Positions 14,701 through 26,836 are shown, numbered from the stretch's first letter. The stretch: 64,000 nucleotides of DNA from Bugula neritina (GCA_964035545.1 OZ037772.1:5818389-5882388); one strand, 5' to 3'. The notes: generated by a model not told the origin, from the letters alone. A program made the numbers and translations.

Positions 14701-16762
14701 TACATTTCTTTTATAAACAATATTTTTACACATTCAATATAAAAAAGCTGAGATAAGCAAGCAATGATGTTTGAATGGTTTTGGAACTCTTTAGGTTAGC
14801 AGAATAAAATTGCTAACCATATGCAGACAAGCTGCTGTAATGTAGTTTACTAAATTTAAAATAAATTTAGTAACTTAAAACAACTGCATGAATAGACATT
14901 TTTTGTACATAACCTGAATCCTTACCATATTGTAGTTCAAAGTTGGGGACGGGTCGGGAGATACTACAACTCAATTGAAGAGTTTCATTCTCAAACAAAT
15001 ACCAGCTTGAATTCTGTGACCATGTCAAAACTGGCTTTGGCTCTGTAATATTCACAAATATTTTATATATATCTATGAAAGTTTTTTTTCTAATATCATC
15101 GTAAGTGAATACAATTTTAAAAATGAAAATTAATTTTTTTTTATTTTTTAAAAGTTTAGTACTTTTAAGCTAGTATTTAAATATATTTTGTTTATTTAAT
15201 GTTTTAAATAGGCTTAAACAAAACAGTGTGTAAGAAAAAATGTTTTTTAGATTGTCACAAGAAGCAAAATAAGTCAATTTATTCTTTGTTTAGGAAAATG
15301 CTTTTTTTGTACTGCAATAAGAGGCTCAAAAACATCTTATTGAATAAAAATCTTTGACAAATTTTTTGTATAATTTTTTTAAAGTAAAAAGAAATTGTTT
15401 AGGTCTAGATAAATTGATTAATTTAAAATGGTAATAAACTAAACCTGGCTCAGCAAAAATCATTTTGGTCTCCGCTTTCGTGTCTTGACCTAGCTTGCAT
15501 TCTAAATAATCCAATTCTGATTTTGCTGTAAATTTCACAGTCATACTCAGCACATAAATACTTGTGTATGCAAAATCTTTGTAAGTATATACAGATATGG
15601 CACCGATGACTTCACGATCTGGACAGTTGAGGTCAGATATGTAAGACGGAGAAGACGGACTCTGGTCGTAACTCGCTCTCCAGTGATACTGATGAAATAC
15701 ACAAGCCACACTTTCAGTGACGTTGTTATGAGTGTGAAGAACAAAATTAAACCTTGTGCCAGGCTTTCTTTGCTTAGGGAGAGAGCTGCCTTGTTGGGGC
15801 GAGATGACCACGTCCCTAAATGTACATCTGTAAGTTTGCTCTGTTCCAACAACTGGTTTCACATAGTCTTCTGGTGATATTCTCTCCAAAACAGTTGTGA
15901 CTTTATAAAAAAACAACAACTTTCAAAGTTTATAGTCTGCTACATAATTATATTTCAAAGGAAACTTTGTCTCTCAATGTTGTACTAAAGCAATCTGAAA
16001 ATAGGTACTTTTTTGTCTGCAATGAACTTTCATATATTAAAAATAAAATTTTATAGATTCATAATTGTAAAAATAATTGAGAAAGTTTAATACACAATTG
16101 AAGGAATTCAGGTACCAATTATGCTATGATATTTATTTTATGTTGCACCGCTATAAAATAATGAAACTTGTAAATGATTTTACAATTTTGTACAATTTGT
16201 GACTTTGATCAACTGAATTTTTAAACCATGCACTAAATTTATAGATATAAGTAAGTATTATTTTTTGTCAAACCATCCAATTTAGTATAGAATTTCAAGC
16301 TATCCAATTGGACAGATTATAACTGTACATTATATAGAGCTCTTTTTTAGTACTTTCTCCCTGTTTGCATTAATTTTTTAATTGGATGATTTAACAAATA
16401 GATAATTCTCTCTCTATCTATCAATGTAGAGCATATACATTTAAAATTTAGTTGATCAAAGTCACAAGTTGTGCAGAATTGTAAAATCATTTGCAAATAG
16501 TATCAGCTTATAACAGTGCAATATAAAATAAATGTCATAGCATATATATATAGTACCTTAACTAACATGTACATGTATATAGCGGTGTCATTGTACCGAT
16601 ATATACATGTACATGTCAATTCATGCGCTTTAATTCCTACTGTCTTCTAGTGAAGCAGTTATACTTACTTCCCCCTTTACTCTGGTGAATAAAATAAAGA
16701 ATGACAACTCCAATTAATTGCAATTCTGCTTTGCAAAGCAGACTGTGAAGTTTGTTTACCAT
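5746..16762 (-). CDS. Ig-like transmembrane receptor with duplicated ectodomain (gene C)
   Basis: Thirteen exons, 5' to 3': 16669-16762 signal peptide (MVNKLHSLLCKAELQLIGVV...); unit a 15445-15900, 14926-15042, 14300-14467, 13818-14048, 12922-13074; unit b 12186-12653, 10680-10799, 9341-9508, 8227-8457, 7506-7808; membrane exon 6868-6960 (hydrophobic core VLEVAMVLGFFTVIILMTAL); tail exon 5746-5786. All introns are phase 1 with GT-AG borders. Each unit has D1 (RISPEDYVKPVVGT, later FTA...YLECKL), an Ig-like domain split over two exons, and an Ig-like domain with CNM...YYWIGINKELVIGN...C. Unit a ends in a 51-codon stalk and has no membrane exon; unit b has a 101-codon Ser/Thr-rich stalk. Predicted about 880 residues, type I surface protein, tail ERVSEKSRSNSSA with no recognised signalling motif. 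It could instead be two genes split near 12.7-12.9 kb, but no signal peptide was found for unit b. Confidence 0.7.
8526..8605 (+). mobile_element. Degenerate tRNA-like SINE head (family 2)
   Basis: Begins CCAGTAGCCCCTGTAGTGTA; the box B region is decayed. A second, better copy follows at 8721-8812. Lies in the intron between the D3 and D4 exons of unit b of gene C. Confidence 0.55.
8721..8812 (+). mobile_element. tRNA-like SINE head (family 2)
   Basis: tRNA-like stretch with box A-like TGGTGTAATAGTTG and box B GGTTCAAATCC, ending GTGGGGACAATTATTTTT. Related to copies at 28896, 44700, 46350 and 55282, so a dispersed tRNA-derived element rather than a unique tRNA gene. Confidence 0.65.
10350..10434. 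repeat. Intronic direct repeat, copy 1 (decoy splice donor)
   Basis: About 85 bp nearly identical to 10598-10683, including the segment with TTCCTTAC, which on the minus strand reads as a gtaagg splice donor. Copy 2 carries the real donor of the exon ending at 10680; copy 1 is an intronic decoy. Confidence 0.75.
10598..10683. repeat. Intronic direct repeat, copy 2 (real splice donor)
   Basis: Second copy of the 85 bp repeat at 10350-10434; its end coincides with the exon/intron border at 10680 of gene C. Confidence 0.75.
11706..11915 (-). mobile_element. tRNA-derived SINE, family 1, full-length-like
   Basis: Minus-strand copy with a decayed tRNA-like head (box B region GGGCTGAACCCC), then the family body (GCCATTGGTGATGTTA, CTCATATGAATAAAT, TTTCTCACA) and the tail ...GACTATAAACTTGC. 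Same order as copies at 18251, 24017 and 57581. Lies in an intron of gene C. Confidence 0.7.
12922..15900 (-). other. Membrane-distal ectodomain unit a of gene C
   Basis: Five symmetrical phase-1 exons. 15445-15900 encodes D1 (152 codons, start VTTVLERISPEDYVKPVVGT). 14926-15042 (39 codons) and 14300-14467 (56 codons) form one Ig-like domain, with the first Cys in LQLSCS and the second in DGFLFICKN. 13818-14048 (77 codons) is the second compact Ig-like domain (LLCNM, YYWIGINKEL, YLYCGVKSP). 12922-13074 begins YPKNKITIIW and continues as a short Ser/Thr-rich stalk. Exon lengths match the other family members almost exactly. Confidence 0.72.
13486..13706. mobile_element. Foldback (MITE-like) palindromic element, about 220 bp
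   Basis: Left end ATTAAAACTCGAGGTGTTCAG (13490-13510) is the inverted complement of 13682-13702 with two mismatches, and the similarity continues inward through TTTATTTCAGTTTATACTAG and CTTTACGTCA to a centre near 13600. The whole element would fold into one hairpin. No coding capacity. It sits in the intron between the compact Ig-like exon and the stalk exon of unit a of gene C. Confidence 0.75.
16110..16559. mobile_element. Foldback element with about 170 bp arms
   Basis: Left arm (from AGGTACCAATTATGCTATGA) and right arm (ending GTCATAGCATATATATATAG) are inverted copies. Inner matches include GTGACTTTGATCAACT against AGTTGATCAAAGTCAC and CCATCCAATT against AATTGGATGA. No open frame inside. 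It lies in intron 1 of gene C and looks like a non-autonomous hairpin element. Confidence 0.75.
16565..16616. repeat. Short perfect palindrome, 16 bp arms
   Basis: ACATGTACATGTATAT (16565-16580) and its inverse ATATACATGTACATGT (16601-16616) flank a 20 base loop, directly beside the foldback element at 16110-16559. Confidence 0.8.
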
Positions 16763-18022
16763 TTTAACTGATTTGGAGTAATTTTTCTACGATAACTAAG
16801 AGTGCAACTGAAGTAGAATGACCCTCGATAAATGTCAGCAAATTTCATTGTTTTGCATAACGCAAACTTGCAATGATCTAGTTTATTAATATACAACATA
16901 CAACAATTAAATTTATATATTCCTTTGTTTGTTTTTCTGTATTTTTTAAAAATTTTATCCAAAAGGTTTTACAAAAATATAAAAGATATTGGGTGTCACA
17001 CAAAATTAGGTCATGTTGTGGCCCAATCATTTGCCAATAGTAAAACTAATAAAAGCATATTTTCAAAATATTGATATGTTATAAAATAAAAATAGTTATA
17101 AAATAAACTCTATAGTTATAAAATGCAAACAAGACTTAATTACTAAAAGTATCCAAGAAAAATATAAATTAACATTAAAAAAGGTTCAATGCGTTTTTGC
17201 AGTCATAGTCATATTATGTGAATGCTATAAAATGCCATGCTGTGATTTTTAGTAAATAATTTGCTACAAATGCTTTGCAATGTTACTTAAAGAGACATGA
17301 GCTTCATTTGAGTTGATAGTATTGGTTAAACATTTCCATATATAAAATATATATATTTCATAAAGATTTTTTTTATTGTCATAAATATTTGTGATTATAA
17401 TTTCTTTGTTTCATTTGGCTATATTTTATTTATTCGATCAGCAAATAACACTGTAGTGAACTAGGTTTTGAGTTGAGCATTTAACTCTTCACTGATGTTC
17501 TTTATTATGTTTTATGATACTTCTATTGACATTGTCAAAGATTATTTTGCTCTCTTAAAATTACACCAGTTCACTAGCACCAACTACTGCCAAGTGCCAG
17601 AGTTAGCGCTGGCTGTGCTGTAGAAAGCTTTTCTTAGTGTAGCTAAATTAGCTTAGCAAACCAGCGCTAATTTTACTACTAACACTATATTTTAATCAAT
17701 CAAACTTTCAATTGCGGTTGTTTTTTACATCATGAAATGAGCTTATATAAATTCAATGTTAAAGTATTACTGTTTAAAGTTTGCTGGATGTGATTAATTC
17801 TTGATTGCAATCAATATTCTAATAGGAAAACTGAAAATTACTTTTACACTGGATAAAAGAACCAAATACTGAAATCAAGAAAAATTCTATAAGTGCATGA
17901 TTGATCAGTATACTTCAAAATTAATTAGTTTATAGAACGCAAAATAGTATTCTAGACAAACACAACTCAACAGCATTGCTGCTAGAGTGCTCGTGTTCTC
18001 AACTGCTTAGAACTGTTGAAAG
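16763..18022. other. Intergenic region between divergent genes C and H
   Basis: AT-rich sequence between the start of the minus-strand receptor gene and the start of the plus-strand PAN/fucolectin-like gene. It must hold both promoters; I see no clear TATA box, repeat or exon in it. Confidence 0.5.
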
Positions 18023-19893
18023 ATGCAAGTTTTCTCAGCTTGGCTTTGGCTTGCAGGTACTTAAATGTGTTTGTGATATTTTTTGTGATTTACTGGCATT
18101 CTCTACTTTAGTTGGTACATCATTTTGTTTATTTTTCTCCAAAGACATTGTGGCGAATAATATTTGAATATTTCTAGAGAATTGTTTAGCATGCTTAAAA
18201 TACAAAACTGTTTGAAAAGAAATGTTTGCAAGAAGAACATTCGGTACACAGGAGCAGCCGTGGTCTAGGGGTTAGAGCATTTGACTAGTAAGGACAAAGG
18301 TCGTGGGTTCGAACCTAGTAAAAGCCATTGGTGACATTAGGAAGAGCATTCAGTCATATTGCTCCTGTGCCTCATCTCAATAAGTTCTTAGCCCGATTTA
18401 TCAAAAACCTTTTCTATCAGAGGTTTTCTCACAGAGAAAATGACTATAAACTTGTCTGAGTTTTTATATAACTGCATATCACATTTTGCTAAAATGAAAA
18501 GCTAATTTAAAAAAATGTTTATGAGAATAATGCTTGTTATAGGTAAGCTTTGTCTTCCTATAAATTAGTATATAAACAATTTAGCATTATTATCACAAAG
18601 TATTTTGTTTTCTTATTTGTTGTTCTATAGTGCACCTGATAGCACCTGTCAATAGTCAATGCACCGTTGGCCTTGACAGATTCAGAAGATACAGTGTATT
18701 AGAGAACATGTCAGTCACAGATCATATGACAGGTGATTCAATATTCAGTCCAGTGGCTGAGATCTGTCTTCTAAAATGTACAGAAGACAAGAAATGTCTG
18801 GGAGTGGTTTATGATGCCCCTGAGAAAAGATGTTTCTTAAAGGAATGCGTGAATCCCCATTTATTTACTGAGTGGACAGGATCAAAATCTGACTATTCTA
18901 TTCAGGTTTCTCAAAGAGCAAATGTTCAGCCAAACAAACTTCTGGCAAGAGGTATGTCTAAATTGGCAAAAAAAACTTGTATATGTTTGCGATTGGCAAA
19001 AGTTTTGTTACTTACCTCTGGATGAAACTTTCAGAATTATGGCAGAAAAAAGTATAAAAAGCATCAAAAAAACTTGATATATTTTCATTTGTGTACAGTT
19101 TGGTTTTGTTTACCATTTTTTTCATTTCAAGTCACAAGGAAACTAAACAGACTAAACAACGTTGCCCAGATCATAAAGAAGTATAAAATTATATTATTTG
19201 TAGGAAGACCTGCAAAACTATCCAGTCAGTACCTGGATTCAAACCCTAAGTACTCTTTCGAGGCTCAGAAAGCAGTTGATGGTGTTTACAATGACAAAAG
19301 AGACAAGTTCTCAATGGCTCACAGTCTGGTTGAACACAGACCCTGGTGGAGAGTGGATCTGGTTGATGTTTACTGTGTCTGGGCTGTCAACATTTTAAAC
19401 AGGTCAAAAAGTGAGTGCAGTAAATTTTTGTGTATTGTTTTAGTTTTAAAACACTGGATTTTTGCTGACTTACAGTTTAAAGACAGAAAATAGTTTGTGA
19501 TTAAAATTAATTTTGACAGATAATGCTGATAAATCAATTTAAACAAAAGTATAAATCATGATATTCACAATTCTTTATTTTTGTAAACTTTTATAAAAGA
19601 AATTGAATGAAATTGTGTGTGTGCGTGCGTGTGCATGTGTGCATGTGTGCTACGTGTACGAGTGCATTTTTGTGTGTGTGTGCATGTGTGTGTGTGGGTG
19701 TGTGTGTGTGCATTTGAGTGTGTGCGCGCGTGCGTGTGCATGTGTGCATGTGTGCTACGTGTACGAGTGAATTTTTGTGTGTGTGTGTGCATGTGTGTGT
19801 GTGGGTGTGTGTGTGTGCATTTGAGTGTGTGCATGCGTACCAGCGCACGTGCGCGCGCGTGTGTGTGTATGTGCAAATGTATGTATGTGTGTG

Positions 19894-19928
<35 letters not shown>

Positions 19929-19929
19929 A

Positions 19930-19964
<35 letters not shown>

Positions 19965-20278
19965 ATGCGTGTGTGCATGCGTTTAATAAGATGCAGTGTA
20001 GTATAATCGTTCCACTATATTCTACAGCCTATATATGCAATTTATTAGAATACTGGGAAAGATCTATGAATGCTGAGATTACAGTGGCAATGACAGAAAA
20101 AGAGATAGAGTTTACTGGAACAAACCCTGAAGTCCTGTGTTACTACCATGATGGAGCCCTTAACCGGTACTACACCTTGCTTATGTGTAAACAACCAATC
20201 AGAGGTCGTTTTGTTCAGATCTTGCTTAATGCAGAAACCAGTTTGAATCTGTATGAAATTGATGTTTATGGAATTTAA
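18023..20278 (+). CDS. Secreted PAN + fucolectin-like (FTP / F5-8C-like) protein (gene H)
   Basis: Four phase-1 exons: 18023-18056, 18631-18951, 19204-19410 and 20028-20278 (TAA). Joining exons 1 and 2 yields a clear signal peptide, [20 protein letters not shown], then QCTVG. Exon 2 is a PAN/Apple-like module ([25 protein letters not shown]). Exons 3 and 4 form a fucolectin-type beta-sandwich: [37 protein letters not shown], then RGRFVQILL and LYEIDVYGI. About 203 residues, secreted, probably a lectin-like recognition protein. The CxH metal/sugar region reads SMAHS and the usual R-G-D-C-C-x-E-R fucose-binding stretch is replaced ([15 protein letters not shown]), so sugar binding may be altered. 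Intron 1 carries a SINE and intron 3 a GT-rich microsatellite. Confidence 0.75.
18251..18462 (+). mobile_element. tRNA-derived SINE, family 1, reference-like copy
   Basis: Head GGAGCAGCCGTGGTCTAGGG with box A, box B GTGGGTTCGAACC, then a body (GCCATTGGTGACATTAGGAA, TTGCTCCTGTGCCTCATCTC) and tail GACTATAAACTTGTCTGAG. Best-preserved of about ten copies in the window. Lies in intron 1 of gene H. Confidence 0.82.
19613..19982. repeat. GT / GCGT microsatellite with internal duplication
   Basis: GT-rich tract in intron 3 of gene H. It contains a roughly 120 bp direct duplication (GCTACGTGTACGAGTG occurs twice) and ends in a GCGT tetranucleotide run. The reading frames across it are artefacts. Confidence 0.95.
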
Positions 20279-20533
20279 TAGTTTAAATAATTTAAGTCAA
20301 GTTACACTAAGATAAAATTTCAAACGAAAAAACAAAAACCAAATTTCAATACCATTTTGTTTTGCTTTATATGCAGTCACAAGCAAGCAAAAAGCGTCTT
20401 GTTGAATATTTGACTGTAACCCTTTTATATTTATGAAATCTATTTTCTGCTGTAATGTGTGAATATAATTCAGTTAATCTTCATGTAACAACATTCTTCT
20501 CTGAAAATTATCCAGAATATAAGTTCATCACAA

Positions 20534-20539
20534 AATAAA
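20534..20539 (+). terminator. Candidate polyadenylation signal of gene H
   Basis: AATAAA about 255 bases beyond the stop of gene H. Confidence 0.35.
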
Positions 20540-23403
20540 AAAAAGTTCAAAAAAGCAGTTTAAGTATTTCTGGAAGTTGCTTGTACATGCTTGAATTTAA
20601 AATTACTGGAAAACTTTAAACTGGTTAGAGTTTTGGGTCATGCAATTACTTAATTGAGGTAATGTTTCAAATAAAGCTGTATCAATAGTTTTATTTATCC
20701 TTAGATGTTTTGGGAATTTGTATATTAAATCAATAGTAGAAATTAAGTGTAGAAAACTGCATATATAGCAGCAAAGAAATTGAATTTTGGCATTGTAGCA
20801 AATAATTGATATATACATCTTTAGTTTAACTTAGCAAAAAAATTACGTAATCACAGATTTCAAAAATGTCTCATTTTTGAAAGGAGCTTAAAAAAACCGT
20901 TTAGTAGACTTTAGCAATATTTGTTCTCAAAACAAATGCCTGCACTGCTGAGCAATTGCTGTCTTTTAAATGTATGACATTTGCTATTTCAATTGGCAAT
21001 ATTTTCAATGTGACAAAGGTTTATTTTATTTATGAGTATTGTTGGTAAACGTTGTATTACTTCTAGTATCGGATATATTATATATGTTTTAATTACTGTT
21101 ACTATTTTTGTATAGTATTTAGTCATAAACAAGATATTTTAGTTGTCATGCATATGCATCAATGATTGCTAATTGTAGTTTTGTGCAAAAACCAGCGTAA
21201 CATTATAAACTGTTTTTTTGTAGATGCTAGTTTAAAGCACACGTTTGTTATATTATGTTTTCTATTGACTTGATTTTAATTATTTTAAATTTGGTCTCCT
21301 CAAAGATATTTTCATAATATTAAATAAATATTGTCATCTTGCATCATTTACATTTTCAGAAAAACCTGAATATGGGCCTAATGCAACAAACATTATATTT
21401 TTGCAATTTTTACTATCCATGCTTACACAGCTTTTTTTAATGTTTCAGTATAAATAAGTTTAAATTGTTGTAAAATAAAAACAAAAAATGCACATTCTAT
21501 TAGTGTATGTAATCACCAGCCACCTAGCAGTTTACAACAGCATAAATGTAGATTGTATGATTGCAAAAACATTTTATTCTGTTAATAGAAAAACATTCCC
21601 AGCAATAAAACTTCAAACTGCAGCATGTACATACGTGTGAATGCTGCTTTAAAAAAAAGATCTTTGCGTCAAAGTGGATGTATTTTGCAAAAAAGTAATA
21701 AGCAAACATGTATGCAAAAACAAAGTGATAAAGTCATTTATAATTACGGCAAAATTAAATGAGAATTTCTTTAAACAATCATTAAAAAATGAGGTTGAAT
21801 ACATTCGCATGTTCTAAATTTATTATTTAGGTATAAAGAAGTGAAAAATAAGTTATTAGAAATATCTTCATAGCTAAGTTGACTATTTTCGAAAAGCATT
21901 TTCACGAAAATATATCGATTGGAACTTCCGATATGTATGGCTTTTACAAAGTTTTATAAAACCAGTGGCAAAGATCATTATACTTTAGTCAATTGAATAT
22001 GGCAGTAAATTGAAATCATTTCAGTGTGTGCAAGGTCTTTGTATAAGTTCTTTATTTATCTAAAAGCCATTAATAGTTGGTTGCAATCAATATAATGTAA
22101 TAAACATCTTTATAAACACTGCAAATTATGCAGTTCTACATTACATTTACAGGAAATTAGACTCTAAAACTTATAATTGAAATATTTATTATACTGTGAC
22201 TACCCTGGTGATCAATATTGAGGCAGAGCACTTAATTGCATATTTTCAAAAGTTACTCAAAAGCATAAATAAGAATGAATACAACTCAATCGTGTAATAG
22301 CTTGTTGGTTTTGGATGCAATCAGGCAGATAACATAACTCCTTATGAGTATTGAGCGATGAGAGAAGAGAAGATTTATTATTAATAAATAACTCCTTCCA
22401 GTATGAGCTCTTGGCTTCAACTGCTTACAACTTACTTCCTTTTATACTGTTACAAAAGCCGATCTGAGAAGCTTTGATCGATTGTTGGCCAAAGTTGGAA
22501 AACTCGGAATGACCTTCATACGATCAGTCGGTTGATCGGCAAGCCGAACTTCGGTCGAAACCGTTTTACATGAGTGAAATGAAAATAAAAAAAAAACTGA
22601 AGGACGAGTAATCGTAATTTGTGGGCGGAGAATAATATAAATAAACAATATGGCATGAGAAGATAACTCTACAGAATACCACAACAGCAATACTGTTTGG
22701 CTTTTTATTGCTTAGTTGTCAGTATTCTTTAGAAGATGAAAATATTGTGAGCTTTATGTTTGTTGTGCCTGCTTTTAACTGTATGCTTTATTGTCTTTTT
22801 ATGAAGATTTTCGATTTTCTCGTATTCTTCTGTTTCAATAAATAGGCTACTGTTTTTACTAATAATTTAGGTTTACATTATATATAGCTAAATGTATCAC
22901 TATGCAACATGCTCTGCAACCTTTTTTTGCCAAACAATTGTTTCACTTATAATCTTAATACAATTTAAATAACAAAATAATAATTTTTTCATAAACTGAT
23001 GAGTTTCTTTTGGAAAAAGATGATAATTCCAAATTGTCTGCAGTTCTTTTGAAAAATTGATAATTTGTAAAGTCTGCAGATTTAATCCAGTTTCTTGTCT
23101 AACCTAGAGAGGGGTGGAACATACTGCCCGTTAGGTTTGACCACTTTCGTGATGATGAAAAGTGATATATCGTTGTGTCATATATATGAGATAATATGCC
23201 GTCACAGGATTGCTATGATTGGAGACTGATACATGTATGCTACAGGTACACATTGTCACTGTGCCTTCACTATGACCACATAGTCTGGCAGGAATTGTTT
23301 TGATCCTGTTGATTTTCCTGGGTCTGAGAAAGAATTAAAATTAGTATTAATTTTGCATAAATTGAGTTATTTTATCTGTTTTACATCAGGTTTGCAACAT
23401 TTT

Positions 23404-23405
<2 letters not shown>

Positions 23406-23472
<67 letters not shown>
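23406..23472. repeat. TA microsatellite
   Basis: About 33 TA units, uninterrupted. Confidence 0.97.
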
Positions 23473-23474
<2 letters not shown>

Positions 23475-24016
23475 TACGATTTTAGCTGGTCTAGCTTTTA
23501 CATTTGTTCAAATGATCATTAGTATACATTGTTTTATTAAGGCTACTTCCTTACTATTTAAATTAGCAAGTAAGGAGTAGAGAGCCTTTCATCTAAAAAT
23601 ATGATGTTAGTAGGAAAGAAAAAGCTTTAAAGTTTTTCACAATGAACTTCAGGTTTGATGCAATACAATGCGATATTTTGTTTTTTCAATGCGATTTGGC
23701 AGTTTTGCAATCAATGATTGCACGCGTCACACCCATTGAAAGTTTTTTACCTTTTCTCAACATGTTTTCATAATTAATCTCTTTCAAATTTTTAGAACGC
23801 ATTTTGTTATCATTACTATATCAAAAGTTTCATCTTGACACTTGCAACACAACTCAATAAATATATGTGATTATATCTTGTTGCCCATAAACTATAATAA
23901 CGCAACTAATAAAGACATATCTACATAAATACCTTTAAGGATCATTTTTATAATATGAGTTGCAAGGATCTCAACATCATTTTAAGTCTCTACCCAAAAT
24001 TACGATGCTTTCAACA

Positions 24017-24226
24017 AACAGCCGTGGTTTAAAGATTAGAGTGTTTGCCTAGTAAACACGAGGTCATGGGTTTAAGCCCTGACAAAGGCCATTGGTGATG
24101 TTAGGAACTGCATCCAGTCATGATTGCTCCTGTGCCTCATCTTGATAAATTTTTAGGGCAATTTAACAAAAGCCCTTTCATCAGGAGTTTCTCACAAGGA
24201 TGGTGACTATAAACTTGCGTGAGTTA
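24017..24226 (+). mobile_element. tRNA-derived SINE, family 1
   Basis: Starts ACAGCCGTGGTTTAAAGATT, box B region ATGGGTTTAAGCCC, body GCCATTGGTGATGTTAGGAA and TTGCTCCTGTGCCTCATCTT, tail GACTATAAACTTGCGTGAGT. Diverged head, intact body. Confidence 0.78.
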
Positions 24227-25622
24227 CCGTACATAAACACTTTTAGAAATTGAATTTACATGCATACACCCAAGTCCAATCACCAATTGCTATTGAACTC
24301 TCAAAGCAAGCTCTGGAATTGCAACCAAACTATGCATATCAGAATTTCAAGTAACTGCCTTGCTGAGGTTGTGTTATTAGTATATAAAAATTCAGTCCCC
24401 CCGCCAAATAAAACCTCAACTAGTTGCACTAGAATCAAAATTTAAAAACCATACTGTAGATCTTTTTGTTCCTCAAAGCAACTTTTTTAAAATTTTTTAT
24501 TTGCAAGTTTTTGCAAAGTTATAGACAAAAAACTTTCCATTTTTGCCCCAACTTGACTGAAAAATCGATTTTTCAGTCTGTCAAATATCTCACCAGAAAA
24601 GCATGGTATTCGAATAAAACAAACATTGTCGAAGTCCTGAGAAATTTCTTAAAAGTAAATTTTATCACTCTCAAATTATTATTAAAAATAGTGCATGCAT
24701 GGTGTGCTAAATTAGATTATAAAATAATTATAGTGTGAAACTGTGAAGATGATTTATTCTGCCCATGACCACATGTTTCATGTTTTTGGATTTAAATTAA
24801 AAATTTACCTCTGCCGTGCATACCGAAAAAATGGTTAGCTTTATTCTTCATACTTCTCAACTTTTGTCTTTGCTCAATTATAGAGTGAATCAAGGTGTCC
24901 TCTAAGATAAAGTAAGATCTTAACTAAAGTATGATTTTAACAGATATGTTGTGGTCGATAGAAGCTATAATTTCTATCCATCACGCTACCATTAACAAAC
25001 TCCTACACACTGGCCAGCTTTTGCAATGAGCACATTCACCTATATAGTCTGAGTATTATCTTTGTAAATATAGTCTGATTATTATTTCCTAGCCAAAATT
25101 TTAGATACTCAGACAGCTTTAATGGTTGTTCAAGTTTTCTACTCCAGAGCTATTGAAGCATATAGTGTGCTATACTCGAGTACTAAAGAGTCATAGTTTC
25201 AATACCTATAGTGCTCAAGTACAAGCCAGTATTGCTCTTCAAACTAATTGAGCCTGCTTCATAATTTACTTTTGATGCATGATCTATTTATTTATGCTTT
25301 AATGTACTTTTATTTTACTAAATTTGAATGAGTATGCATTAGTAAAATTGGAAGAAAATAATAATAACCTAATTATTTTTGCAAAAAATTAACTGACAAA
25401 TGCAATGTAACTTATGTAATTCCTGACAAACTTTCGTTTAGTAAGTAAACTTTTAGGATCTAAAGATTTGGCATGTATTTTCATTAGGATTCATCTGCTC
25501 CATTCAACAATATTTGAGGGTTTTCTAGCATATTCATAGCTAATCCACCAACAGTAAACTCTGACTCCAAGATGACAATGATCTCTTATCCAAAGATCCT
25601 GTTAATATGGTGGTACTTTGCT

Positions 25623-26516
25623 CTATGGTGATTGTGGATATACCCAATTTATTGTGATGTTGTTTCGGGGAAAGTTGTCGTAATCTAGAAATTCAAAGTT
25701 GCTTTGAGTTGAGCAATCCCATAGCAAAACAAAGAATTTTAAGTTATTTACAGGGAAAATTTATAAGTTTGTTGTAGTTGAAACATCAAAATTTGGAAAA
25801 ACGTTTCAATTTTTATTCATCCATTCTTTAGGCACACTATTTTCTGTACATATAAAATTACGAAATAATAATGTAAGAGAACTTTCAACTATAGAGAGCA
25901 TAACAATTTTCAATACAAAAACAATATTTTTTTCACTACTATAAACAGTATTTGTTTACCAGAGAAAGACAATATTATTTTAGAAACAATTTGCCGTAAT
26001 TTATCATTCTGATTAAATTAATATAGCTACTGTAGCTATGAATCAATTATTTTTATTTCTGTTTTCAAAGAAATATATAGAATAATTTTTATATAACAAA
26101 ATTCAGTTATTAAATTGTTGGTAATTCATTTGCATTATTTGTAATAAAAAGTGAGTAGACGAGATTAAAATTTAATTTTTAACTCTGTTGAACATAATTT
26201 CTAAATATTTGTGTTTTATTTTTTTTTCAAGTATTTTTAATGATAAATATGATTACCTGCAGCACCGGGGGATCTGATTCCACAAGTCAGATATGACTTC
26301 TTAGTGAGTGCTTGAGACGTGTCTAAGGTGTAGGTGTTTCCACTAACTAGTTCTTTTTTAATGCCAATCCAAAAGTATTCATAGAAACTGGGAAATAAGC
26401 CAGAATACATGTTGCAACTCAATGTTTTCATTCCTGAGTTAACTTGATATGTCAGTTCAGGGTTTACCGCCCCTGGAGGTGTGAAGTCTAAAAAAACATT
26501 GACATATATTTTTATA

Positions 26517-26573
<57 letters not shown>

Positions 26574-26741
26574 TATATAGGCAATATATTATATATAGGC
26601 CATATATATGTCTGTGTGCTTGTGTGCGTGTGTTTGTGTGCATGTGTTTGTGCGCGCGTGTGTGCGCGCGTGTGTGCGCGCGTGTGTGCGCGTGTGTGCG
26701 CGTGTGTGTGCGTGTGCGCGTGTGTGTGCGCGTGTGTGCGG

Positions 26742-26836
<95 letters not shown>

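Larger units (their letters stand above)
20540..25622. other. Intergenic region, no gene seen
   Basis: About 5 kb of AT-rich sequence. Apart from a TA microsatellite (23406-23472) and a SINE (24017-24226) I see no exon with domain similarity, splice structure or codon-like composition. Short open frames at 22442-22690 (minus) and 24466-24738 (plus) have no recognisable features. Confidence 0.55.

Noticed and set aside
19565-20006. Several 80-137 residue frames on both strands, rich in Cys-Val or His-Thr
   Set aside because: Translations of a GT/GCGT microsatellite inside intron 3 of gene H.
24466-24738. Plus-strand 90-residue frame
   Set aside because: Starts with a non-ATG codon and shows no recognisable motif or neighbouring exons.
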